This document shows positions 17,479 through 27,100 of a DNA stretch of 52,637 nt, piece after piece. This DNA is from Fibrobacter succinogenes. GTDB taxonomy: Bacteria; Fibrobacterota; Fibrobacteria; Fibrobacterales; Fibrobacteraceae. Numbering within the stretch: position 1 is the stretch's first letter; each line of letters begins with the position of its first letter. The notes below the pieces were generated by a model that was given only the letters and a program-made list of their open reading frames with translations, searched no databases and was not told the origin of the DNA. A program made the position numbers and the translations under genes. The stretch covers positions 1 to 52,637 of the forward strand of contig CADBHQ010000014.1 of NCBI GenBank assembly GCA_902794535.1, given 5' to 3'.

Positions 17479-18768
17479 ATGTCCGACAACGCCATTTTAA
17501 GTTACAACGGAAAGAGCATCGAGCTCCCTGTTGTTGAAGGTGCTGAAAACGAACACGGTCTCGACATCTGCAAACTCCGCAAGGAAACCGGCCTGGTGAC
17601 CTTGGATTACGGCTACCTGAACACTGGTAGCACCCGAAGCGCCATCACTTACGTGGACGGCGAACACGGAATCCTCCGTTATCGCGGTTACAGTATCGAA
17701 GACCTTGCCGAAAAGGCTACCTTCCCCGAAACCGCCTGGCTCCTGATTTACGGTGAACTGCCGACTCAGCAGCAGCTGGCGCGTTTCCGCACGTTGTTGA
17801 CCGAGAATTCACTCCTCCACGAAAACCTTCTGCACTTCTTTAGGCAGATGCCGCCGAGTGCCCACCCGATGGGTATTCTGAGCTCCATCGTGAACGCCGT
17901 GGGCCTGTTTACGCCGCGTTTCTACGACGACGAAAACATCGCCGACGTGTTCGACCTCACGACCGCAAGCCTGATTTCGAAGATTCGCACGATTGCCGCC
18001 TTCTCTTACAAGGCAAGCATTGGTGAACCGTTCGTGTACCCCGAAGCAGAACGCAGCTACTGCAGCAACTTCTTGAACATGATGTTCAGCAGTAAGGCCC
18101 GTTCTTACCACCCCGATCCGATTATGGAAAAGGCACTGAACACGCTTCTGATTGTACACGCCGACCACGAACAGAATTGCTCTACGTCTACGGTGCGTAT
18201 GGTGGGCAGCTCTCATGCTAACTTGTACGCAAGTATCTGCGCAGGCATTTGCGCCCTGTGGGGCCCGCTCCATGGCGGTGCAAACCAGGCCGTGCTCGAA
18301 ACGCTCCTCCGCATCCAGCAGAGTGGCATGACGATCGAACAGGTGATGGACAAGGCCAAGGACAAGAACGACCCGTTCCGTCTTTCCGGTTTTGGTCACC
18401 GCGTCTACAAGAGCTACGACCCGCGCGCCAAAGTGCTCAAGAAGCTCATGTACCAGGTGTTCGAACGTGAGCACTTCCACGATCCGCTGCTGGACATTGC
18501 GCTCAAGCTCGAAGAAGCTGCCCTCAAGGACGACTACTTTGTCGAACGCAAGCTCTACCCGAACGTGGACTTCTACTCGGGCATTCTCTACCGCGCCATG
18601 GGCATTCCGACGAACATGCTCACCGTGATGTTCGCTATCGGCCGCTTGCCCGGCTGGATTGCCCACTGGAAGGAAATGCACGACGATCCGAATTCCAAGA
18701 TTAACCGTCCGCGCCAGATTTACACGGGCCACACGGCTCGCGCCTGGGTCGACCGCGATAAACGCTAA
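17479..18768 (+). CDS. gltA: Citrate synthase
   Basis: Condenses acetyl-CoA and oxaloacetate to citrate at the entry of the TCA cycle. It has 429 residues, the size of the bacterial type II (GltA) enzyme, with the N-terminal beta domain (AILSYNGKSIELPVVEG). Catalytic and signature segments are present: DHEQNCSTSTVRMVGSSHAN, the GPLHGGANQAVLE helix with catalytic His, GFGHRVYKSYDPRA with the second His, and NVDFYSGILYRAMG with the catalytic Asp. The end IYTGHTARAW is also typical. GGAGG sits 5 bases before the ATG. It is probably co-transcribed with the aminotransferase and ends at a strong terminator. Confidence 0.97.
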   Translation: MSDNAILSYNGKSIELPVVEGAENEHGLDICKLRKETGLVTLDYGYLNTGSTRSAITYVDGEHGILRYRGYSIEDLAEKATFPETAWLLIYGELPTQQQLARFRTLLTENSLLHENLLHFFRQMPPSAHPMGILSSIVNAVGLFTPRFYDDENIADVFDLTTASLISKIRTIAAFSYKASIGEPFVYPEAERSYCSNFLNMMFSSKARSYHPDPIMEKALNTLLIVHADHEQNCSTSTVRMVGSSHANLYASICAGICALWGPLHGGANQAVLETLLRIQQSGMTIEQVMDKAKDKNDPFRLSGFGHRVYKSYDPRAKVLKKLMYQVFEREHFHDPLLDIALKLEEAALKDDYFVERKLYPNVDFYSGILYRAMGIPTNMLTVMFAIGRLPGWIAHWKEMHDDPNSKINRPRQIYTGHTARAWVDRDKR

Positions 18769-18785
18769 TTATCAAAGAAGCAATT

Positions 18786-18818
18786 AAAAAGCCGTCGGAT
18801 TTGTTCCGGCGGCTTTTT
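18786..18818 (+). terminator. Terminator of the gltA transcript
   Basis: Stem GCCGTCGGA / TCCGGCGGC (one G-T pair) preceded by AAAAA and followed by TTTTT, 17 bases after the gltA stop. It may act in both directions against the convergent c-di-GMP gene. Confidence 0.88.
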
Positions 18819-18828
18819 CGCTATAAGA

Positions 18829-21228
18829 TTATTTGGTGCGATCAATGACTTTCGGGCGACCGCTCTGCAGTTTCATCAGCAAGTCGGCAACCTCGTTCCA
18901 ATGATCCAGAACCACCTTACCAATGGCCGGATCGTACATCACGCCCAAGTTCTTCTCGATTTCCTTTTTGCAGTAATCGAGCGACATGGCGTCACGGTAC
19001 ACGCGCTTACTCGTCATGGCATCAATAGAATCCGCAATAGCGATGATACGGGCTCCAATAGGAATATCTTCACCCTTCAAGCCTTCCGGATAACCGCGAC
19101 CATCGTAACGTTCATGGTGATGCAACACAATCTGCACCAATTCATGGGTGTAGTTGGACTGCATCAAAATCTTGGCACCAATCACCGGATGCTGCTTAAT
19201 AATCGAGAATTCATCATCCGTAAGTTTACCGGGCTTGCCGAGCACGTTATCGCTAATACCCATCTTACCAATATCATGCAAATGTGCAGCATGAGTAATC
19301 AGCGAAACAGAACCTTCCGAAAGGCCCAGCAACCTAGCGATCTGTTCTGAGAAAGCCTTCACACGATCGGAGTGATGCGCCGTATAAGAATCCTTCGCTT
19401 CTTCCACCGTAATCAAGCAAGAAATCAAGTCCTTCAGGTTCTGGTTTTCGTTGTTTTCCACCGGCTTGTGGTAACGCACCTTGTCGCGGTACATATTCAA
19501 GTCAGCTTCCATTTTCCAGTCACTAATAGACTTGCGAATGCCCGAATCACTGCGCAAACGGCTTTCGCCCACCGCAATAGACAAGTGATACAAAGCGCTC
19601 TTGTTGTATTCTTCAATGCACTTTTTCAAGTTGCTATACAGCACAAACAGAGAATCCAGCGGAGCATGCGTCACCACGGCAAATTCGTCGCCACCAATCC
19701 TAAAGCAGTTTCCTGCCGCGCCATAAGCATTCTTAATCGCTTCGCCCGCAGCCACAATCAAGGCATCACCCGCCTGATGGCCAAAGGTATCGTTTGCGTA
19801 CTTCAAGCCGTTCACATCCATCAGCACCATAGTCCAAGTGCCCGAAGCATCGGCGTCCTCTTGGCTAATCTTCCTCAGGATTTCATCAAAAGCAAGCCTG
19901 TTTTCAAGCCCCGTCAACGAATCCGTTGTCGCGACATCTTGCAGGTGTTCGTTCATCACACGAAGCTTGCTGTTAATCTGCTCCAATTCGAACGAAGTTT
20001 CGCGAATGAACGTTGCCATACGGGCCGCAAGCGGAAGCCTCGTCGACATACCTTCTTGAATATCTTCAACCTTGACATGTTCTTGCTTTACCGCAGGACC
20101 TTCACGCATCGAGGCAAATACAAGCGTAATGTTGTGCTGGTTCAAATGTCCCTTTTCACGCAAGAATTCACCATGCGAGAAAAATCCGGTACTAGAAGCC
20201 AAGCCCTTGAACGGAGAAATTTCGTAAGTCGGTTCACGCTGCGACCAGAAAGCCTTTCGAGCCGCACAAGAGAAAATATGCTGAACTTCAGGCGCAAACT
20301 TCACGCACTTTTCGCTTTCTTCCTTAATGCGTTGCACAATCAGCTGCGGTTCACCATACGACAAGCGCACAATAGAGCCTTCGTCAATATCAGACGACAT
20401 CGTTAGCGAACCATCCGGGTTACTAGCACCCGCCGCACGCACAATCGAGACCCCGTTATGTTCATAAAGCATCGGGAATTCAAGCGCGTTATAGAAAAAG
20501 TTTTTGTCGTTCTTGATATTCAAGTACTTGTTGTAGACTTCGTATGCCGGAACACCACCCAATTCATAAAGAATGTTGCCCTCGGAACGCGTCACGTGGA
20601 AATTACGGCCAATCGGTTTCCAGCCGCTAATCTTACGGGAATCCACATGCAAGTCCGCACCACCATAAAAAACAACCAACAGGCCCGATTTAGAGAACCC
20701 ACCCACCGACGAAAACACGCAGGAATTCGGGCTCGTAATATCAGGCGAACAGACAATACCACCGAAAACCTGGATATCAGGAGCTAAAGCGTCAAGCCCC
20801 TCGCAAAGAGCCGTAGTCGAGAACGGAGAAATGCAGTGGTAGATTTCTACAGCCTTCACCCACGGATTGCGGTCCGCCTCTTTTACGATTTCATTCGCAA
20901 CGCCGCCAACCGATTCCTTAGAAAAGTCATACTGGAAAACCCGGAACTTGCTCGCCGGCTTTTCGAAAATGATTGCAGACACCGAAATATCGACCGTCTG
21001 TTCGCAATCAACAATATTTCCGCTAGTGGAATTGCCAAACCAAGGGACATCGGGGAACACCCGTTCAATAACATCCCAGACCAGCTTCAGCTTTTCCGGA
21101 TCCAATATGGCCGTGTGGATTTGAAAGCACATGAGAGGATTCCCATGTTCCTTGTACCACTTGCTAAACAGGAAAAGCTCATTTTCGAACTCCACCGCAT
21201 TTTTATAGGCGAAAATTTTGTTCTTCAT
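18829..21228 (-). CDS. FIST sensor - GGDEF - HD-GYP cyclic-di-GMP protein
   Basis: Soluble signalling protein of 799 residues. Residues ~1-380 resemble FIST-N plus FIST-C sensory domains, which are thought to bind small ligands such as amino acids (for example FGGIVCSPDITSPNSCVF and GLLVVFYGGADLHVDSR). A short helix leads to a GGDEF domain with intact GGDEF (FRIGGDEFAVV, near residue 510); no RxxD inhibitory site precedes it. The HD-GYP domain has HLHDIGKMG (near 650), KQHPVIGAKIL and HHHERYDGRGYPEGL (near 704), all intact. So one protein has both c-di-GMP synthase and phosphodiesterase signatures. I chose ATG 21228 because AAGGGA lies 6 bases upstream; an in-frame start at 21249 would precede that site. 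Confidence 0.9.
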   Translation of the reverse strand: MKNKIFAYKNAVEFENELFLFSKWYKEHGNPLMCFQIHTAILDPEKLKLVWDVIERVFPDVPWFGNSTSGNIVDCEQTVDISVSAIIFEKPASKFRVFQYDFSKESVGGVANEIVKEADRNPWVKAVEIYHCISPFSTTALCEGLDALAPDIQVFGGIVCSPDITSPNSCVFSSVGGFSKSGLLVVFYGGADLHVDSRKISGWKPIGRNFHVTRSEGNILYELGGVPAYEVYNKYLNIKNDKNFFYNALEFPMLYEHNGVSIVRAAGASNPDGSLTMSSDIDEGSIVRLSYGEPQLIVQRIKEESEKCVKFAPEVQHIFSCAARKAFWSQREPTYEISPFKGLASSTGFFSHGEFLREKGHLNQHNITLVFASMREGPAVKQEHVKVEDIQEGMSTRLPLAARMATFIRETSFELEQINSKLRVMNEHLQDVATTDSLTGLENRLAFDEILRKISQEDADASGTWTMVLMDVNGLKYANDTFGHQAGDALIVAAGEAIKNAYGAAGNCFRIGGDEFAVVTHAPLDSLFVLYSNLKKCIEEYNKSALYHLSIAVGESRLRSDSGIRKSISDWKMEADLNMYRDKVRYHKPVENNENQNLKDLISCLITVEEAKDSYTAHHSDRVKAFSEQIARLLGLSEGSVSLITHAAHLHDIGKMGISDNVLGKPGKLTDDEFSIIKQHPVIGAKILMQSNYTHELVQIVLHHHERYDGRGYPEGLKGEDIPIGARIIAIADSIDAMTSKRVYRDAMSLDYCKKEIEKNLGVMYDPAIGKVVLDHWNEVADLLMKLQSGRPKVIDRTK

Positions 21229-21380
21229 ATTTTCCCTTCTTAAGGACAATAGATGGCTTTAATATATATAAGAAAAGGGGCGTTTTACAAACACAACCCC
21301 TAAAATTCCCCCAAAAAGCGGCATTATAGTACTCCAAGTTGGAATATTGGGGGTGGAAAACAACAGTTTAACACAACATT

Positions 21381-22235
21381 TTAAAGCATACACTTGCGCA
21401 TATTGTACCATTCGGGGATTTTGCCAGAATCCTCTAAAGCCGAAAAATGGAATATTTTGCTTATGTCAGCATCTTCAGACACATCCCATTTGCTGATATC
21501 ACCATTGAATTTGGAATGATAAAACATCAAAACCATATTATCCACTTTTGACACATTCCACTTGCTAATATCGCCGTTAAAATTGGCAAATTGGAACATG
21601 CAATTCATATCGGTCACATTCGACACATCCCATTTGCTGATATCACCATTGAATTGCGACTTAAGGAACATGGCGTTCATATCGGTCACATTAAAGACAT
21701 TCCATTTGCTAATGTTACCATTAAATTTAGACCCGCAGAACATGCCGTTCATATCCGTCACACTCGACACATCCCATTTACTGATATCACCATTGAATTG
21801 CGACCCCTGAAACATGCTACTCATGTTGGTTACATTCGACACATCCCACTTGCTGATATTGCCATTAAATTCTGAGCCGCAGAACATATCACTCATGTCT
21901 GTAACATTTGTCACTTTCCATTTACTGATATTTCCATTGAAAGAGGTACAATAGAACATACCGCTCATATCGGTAACATTCGTCACTTTCCATTTACTAA
22001 TGTCTCCATTGAAACGAGAACAATGGAACATCTCACTCATGTTGGTCACCTTAGACACATTCCATCCACTAATATTGCCATTGAAGCGAGATTCATAGAA
22101 CAAGCCACTCATATCGGTAACTTTAGAAACATCTATGAAATTGAGGTCGCAATTCAAGCCCTCTTTTTCAACAGTTTCCTCAATAAGCTGTTCAAGATGT
22201 TCACGATTAAGAGCAATGATTTTTTTTGTTGCCAT
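21381..22235 (-). CDS. BspA-like DUF285 repeat protein without signal peptide
   Basis: The product is 284 residues. After an N-terminal segment (IIALNREHLEQLIEETVEKE) come nine copies, plus a worn tenth, of a 24-residue unit of the form VTNMSxMFxxSxFNGDISKW, the BspA / Mycoplasma DUF285 repeat (PF03382-type). Such repeats form a curved solenoid used in adhesion and protein binding. Unusually there is no signal peptide, lipobox or membrane anchor, only a start MATKK after a GGAAT site. It is the last gene of the long minus-strand cluster, 11 bases after the calpain-like gene, so it is expected to be co-expressed with that gene. It may be a substrate-binding or scaffold partner. The 72-bp DNA repeats make copy-number change likely. 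Confidence 0.85.
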   Translation of the reverse strand: MATKKIIALNREHLEQLIEETVEKEGLNCDLNFIDVSKVTDMSGLFYESRFNGNISGWNVSKVTNMSEMFHCSRFNGDISKWKVTNVTDMSGMFYCTSFNGNISKWKVTNVTDMSDMFCGSEFNGNISKWDVSNVTNMSSMFQGSQFNGDISKWDVSSVTDMNGMFCGSKFNGNISKWNVFNVTDMNAMFLKSQFNGDISKWDVSNVTDMNCMFQFANFNGDISKWNVSKVDNMVLMFYHSKFNGDISKWDVSEDADISKIFHFSALEDSGKIPEWYNMRKCML

Positions 22236-22246
22236 AGGGATTCCGT

Positions 22247-24052
22247 TTAATTCAATTCTGCAAAATACTTAAGATTGACTGTTCTTGACGCTTCTGAATG
22301 ATAGAAGAAATATTTCGAATAGCTTCTTTTACCACCTGACACAATAATGATTCTCACCCTAGACCGAGATTCGATATTTCTTTCTGACAAATCTATGATT
22401 TTACTTTTGTTATAATCCAGTGAAGTACATACAGTTTTTGTTGATGTAATTCCAGTATCAGGATTCTGACTCTGAACTTTTACTTTTATGGCATTTGCAG
22501 AACCATTCGTGACTTTTATTTTTAGGACAGGTTCATCTGGCACAAGAGCCGTAGTTCCATAATTCAATTGAGGGCCACTATAGAAAGTCACATCATGGAA
22601 TAGGCGTTTAAATTCGTCAACTTCCAGCAGGAACACCCCATTAGACTTATACGGATTATCGTTGCCCGCAAGTTCCCAGAACATATCCGAGCAGCCTCGA
22701 TAGGTATCCATAATATTACAATCCGCTTTTACACTCCAAGACTGATGGTAAACCTTGGGGTTGTTCTTTAGTTCCATCGGGTTACGTCCATGCGGATTGC
22801 GAAGCACAATATATTTTTTCGAGTTTATAGTGAGCGCAAATAACAATGAATAATAGTGGTTAATATGAAGACCCAAATTCAAATAGTCTTTTTCAGTACC
22901 ATTCTTACCACAATTAATTGTCACCCCATCAATCACTTTTATTTCACGATGAATCGCTGCACAAGATGGCCGTAAATGCGCTTTTTGAGCAATTTCATAG
23001 ATTGCATCACAATCTAAAGACGATAAATCCTTCACAGTTACCCTTTCTGTATGAAGCAGCTCCTTCATTGCCGCAACAGCTTTTCCTCCATTTATAAGAG
23101 GAACTCGTATACCATAATTATTCGCAGCCTTCCTAGACAACATATAGGGATGATCTGATGTAGATTTTTCAAGGAATTTTGCATATGCTTTTTCATAAAC
23201 AGCGGGCCAGCACGGGTCTTTGCCCGATTTTCTTCTTGGAAGCCGTCCACCATTTATACGATACGATTTTTCTTTATGGCCGCTCACACCATAATTAAGA
23301 CCATCTTTATTTACAAGGACATCTTCAGAAACAACAATTGTCTGTACCGTCTTTTTCTGATTACTCCAAGCCTGAGATGATTCATACTGGCTACTATTGG
23401 GGACATAAAAGTCAATTGCATGCCAAGGAGCATTTTTTGCAACTTTGCCACCATCTTTATTCCATTTTTTTCTAAAAGCTGTTACATTCTTAATTAAAAA
23501 CGGATTGACAAAAGCTATAGAGCATAATGCCGATAGGAAATAGCAATCTCCAATAGCATTTTGACAGACATCCCTCCAATCAACAGTTTCATTGAAAAAG
23601 TATCCCCTATCCTTCCATTTTAAGCCATCAGGCAAATAAAAATCATCTTCACTTGCAGGACTATCATCATCATAAACAAGCTTCGTTTTGCTAACATCCG
23701 AAACTTGCTTATACAATAGTGATTTGACAACATTCTTACGACGTTGTTCTAAATTCAAATTTTTTGTACTTTTTTTTGATTGAGGTCTCGCAAATTTTTT
23801 CAGTAACGAATCAAGCCTTTTCTCGGCATCTTCTTCTGAAATAACAACAAAATCGCCTTTCGCATTTGTTGAAACCTGCGGGTTCAAAAGGGTCGAAGCA
23901 TTTTGCATAAACCCTTTTTTAGTTATGCCAAAGCATTCAGCGATAGCATCATACTCGTCTTTTTTTGTAGACCAATTGATTCGTTCGCCCTTGATAAGTT
24001 CAGCAACGCTAAACGGATCAGGACAACCATCGAAGATATTGTTATTTGCCAT
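22247..24052 (-). CDS. Calpain-like (C2 family) cysteine protease
   Basis: The product is 601 residues with a calpain-type papain fold in about residues 140-470. The oxyanion-Gln and nucleophile occur in CQNAIGDCYFLSAL, the calpain hallmark; VYEKAYAKF matches the conserved helix; the catalytic His is in LHINHYYSLLFAL and the Asn in YIVLRNPHGRNPME. The intact Cys-His-Asn triad indicates an active protease. The N-terminal ~130 residues are Lys-rich and may act as a pro-segment or partner-binding part. The C-terminus (from ~480) looks beta-rich, perhaps C2-like. No signal peptide is seen. AAAGGAA is well placed before the ATG. It lies between the giant PLAT protein and the BspA-like protein, suggesting a maturation role for the locus. 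Confidence 0.86.
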   Translation of the reverse strand: MANNNIFDGCPDPFSVAELIKGERINWSTKKDEYDAIAECFGITKKGFMQNASTLLNPQVSTNAKGDFVVISEEDAEKRLDSLLKKFARPQSKKSTKNLNLEQRRKNVVKSLLYKQVSDVSKTKLVYDDDSPASEDDFYLPDGLKWKDRGYFFNETVDWRDVCQNAIGDCYFLSALCSIAFVNPFLIKNVTAFRKKWNKDGGKVAKNAPWHAIDFYVPNSSQYESSQAWSNQKKTVQTIVVSEDVLVNKDGLNYGVSGHKEKSYRINGGRLPRRKSGKDPCWPAVYEKAYAKFLEKSTSDHPYMLSRKAANNYGIRVPLINGGKAVAAMKELLHTERVTVKDLSSLDCDAIYEIAQKAHLRPSCAAIHREIKVIDGVTINCGKNGTEKDYLNLGLHINHYYSLLFALTINSKKYIVLRNPHGRNPMELKNNPKVYHQSWSVKADCNIMDTYRGCSDMFWELAGNDNPYKSNGVFLLEVDEFKRLFHDVTFYSGPQLNYGTTALVPDEPVLKIKVTNGSANAIKVKVQSQNPDTGITSTKTVCTSLDYNKSKIIDLSERNIESRSRVRIIIVSGGKRSYSKYFFYHSEASRTVNLKYFAELN

Positions 24053-24108
24053 TATGTAATTCCTTTAAAACAAAGAATATTCTATCAGTGAAATTATATC
24101 TTTGATAA

Positions 24109-27100
24109 TCACCCGTTTATTATAACAGGTTCCAATTCCACTTGATCATTTCCATTAGTCCAGCCGGTACAATTGAAAGTCCATTTTTTCCCTAAATAAA
24201 TGTCAGTAACAGTTATTTCTCCAATAATACAGTCCGAATCAGATTGGTCCCCGACCTTCTTTATTATGACTTTTGAAAGTGTACCAATTCCTGAAACAGA
24301 CGCCATCGAGAAGGAATTACGGCCGTTTATTTCTTGGAAAGGAATAAAGCAACTTTCCCCATCAACAACGCGCTCTCCAATAAGAGATATTTCAGCATCT
24401 ATCTTTTTATCAGATTTCGGCAAATCTATTATAAAATAATGTCCTTTTTGGAATGCCAAAGTTTTTTTCTCATTTGCCTTAATCCAACAATCATTGCCCG
24501 CAGAAAAGCACCTTTGCAATCCATTTACAATGTCCGTAATAACTATTTTACCCAATTTCCAATCAGCATTAGCTCCCGAACCATCATGAACAACTGTAAT
24601 ATAAGATGGCTCTTCAACAGGAACATCATATACTATTATAAAGGAATCTTTATTTCCAGATTCAAAATTATTTTTTCGATCATTTAGCAATTGCAGAGGA
24701 CTATTGCCATTAACAATTATTCCGACATTAGCATCGGTTCCACCACCCGTTGCATCACTTGTATAAATATCAACATGGAAACAACTGTAGTCCTTACACG
24801 GGATTAACAGAAACTCTTTTTCATTGTCTATTTTTTGAGGGGCAAATACCCATTGGCGAGTTGAATTTAAATCAGAAATTATGACAACCGCCGGTTTCCA
24901 TTCACCAACAGCATCATACCAAATCTTAACAGAGGGAATCCATTCAGGTTTAAGATTGGCATTTTCAATTTTCTCTTCATAATGGATTGTAAACGAATCC
25001 TTGTCGCCCGCTTCAAAGTTATTATGTCTGTTATTAAGAGTCTTTCTATTTTTTTCCTCGTCACCTATTGAAATCGCAACAGAACCATCCGTTCCAGAGA
25101 AACGTTTTCCATCTGTATATACATCAACTACAAAATGTCTGTATTCATCATGCGACAGCGTAATTTCTTCCCCATGCCTTATCCAGGAATTAGCAACAAA
25201 AATCCATTCTTTTCCTGTAACAACATCTGTTGCAACAATTTTGTCAAGATGCCAGTCATCACGCCCACCTTTCTTAATTTTTATTTCAGTTATTTCATCA
25301 AATGCATTTGTTGCTTTGAATGTAAACGAGTCTATCTTACCTTTTTCAAAATTATCTTTTGAATTATCAAGTTCACCATTGGGTTTTATTTTCACCTCTT
25401 TCTCTGCAACGATTTGTCCATCCTTATCCCTTTCATAAGCCACCCCCACAACCGAGATTTCAACATCACTATTTGTACCCGCAGAAGAATATTCACTAGT
25501 ATATATACTCAATGTAACATAATGATCATCTCCTGCTTCATCCCATACACATTCTTTTAACGCCTCTATTTCAGAACATGTAGGGAAAATCAATTGTTTT
25601 TTAGGATTAGTATTTATTCTTGTTACGACAATTTTTTCAAGTAGACAATGATTTACACCATTTTGCAATATTTTTATTTTTTTCAGTTTTTCAGGTCCTA
25701 TCGAAGATGAAATCATAAAGGAATTAACACACCCTTTGTTAAAAGTCTCTTCAGAACTATTGAGTTTGATATATGGGATTAATTCTTGACCATCTGCATC
25801 AAGTAAAGAAATTTTGATATAGGCTTCTTCAGAGGAAACATTTAATTTATACGTTGTATAAACATCTACCTTGTAATTATTTTCTGGATTGGTTAAAACT
25901 TCTAATTTAGGACCTCCTGGAATTGGTTCATCTTGCGTAAACACGCCCCACACTTTTTCTGTAGCGACATTGGTTGCAATAATCTTATCAACATTCCAAT
26001 TTTTAGACCCATTATGTTGTATAACAATCTTTGAAAGTTGTTTAACTTCATAGCCGTCAATTTTTGAAGAAGCATATATATAATAGGAATCATGACTTCC
26101 CTGTTGAAATCTATTAACAGGAATTAGTTCTTGTGTTTCAGGATCTTCTTTATACCTTAGGATATTTGAAATTGTTGTATCTGGAGAAACCGATACAAAC
26201 ACCTTCTCTTTTTCAACCTCCGATTTTACTTCTTCGTTTTTCTTCTCAACCTCTTTTTCATACGCTCCATAAAGTTGAACAGAAACATCACCATCAGTTC
26301 CGGCATCTATCGTATTTTTTGTATAAATATCTAACTTAAGGCAAACTCGGTCTTTTTCTAAAACAGCAGTTTCATTTTTGTTAATCCAACGATTAGCATA
26401 AAAAAGCCATTCCTTGTTCGAAACTATATCGGTGATTACGATCTTTTGAAGGAACCATCTCTCACTGTCTTCTAACGTAACCTCAACCTTAGAGATGTCT
26501 CCAATCTTTGTATTTCCCAACAATGTAAAGGTATCCCGATCTCCTTTTTGGAAATTAATCTCTGAATTATTTGGTTTTGCGCTTACTTGTCCCTTTTCTC
26601 CGACTATAGTAAATTTTACCTTAGAATCAACAAACGAGCACGTTCTCTCTTTATCAAACTGTTCACCCGTATACACATCAATTATAAAAGATTGTTTTGA
26701 CAACTGAGGGAATAACCGGCAACTCATCCCCCCAGCTATTTTGCCATTCTTAACAAAAACGCCTTTCCGCTTAGTTTCATAATCGGTCATAACAATTTTT
26801 TCAAGGAACCAATCGTCATGACCATCTTTTTTTATATCTATATATTTAACGAGTTTTTTGAAGAGTTCAACTTCAACATCATCTTCTTCGATTTCACCAT
26901 CAAGCTCAGCATTTTCGGCGATTTTACCATCAAATGTAACGACAAAAGAATCCTTATCACCACTCTCAAAATTATTATCCCAATTATTTAGTTCAGTCTT
27001 CTTTTGACTAGCCTCATCATCATTATCACCTGCGCCATAAATGGAAATAAATACATCTGAATCGGTTCCTCCACATACTTGTTTACTAGTATAAACATCT

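Noticed and set aside
16197..17495. 432-codon minus-strand open frame opposite the aminotransferase, and 17809-18732 opposite gltA
   Set aside because: Both are mirror frames of GC-rich genes with strong codon bias; their products match no protein family and have no ribosome site.
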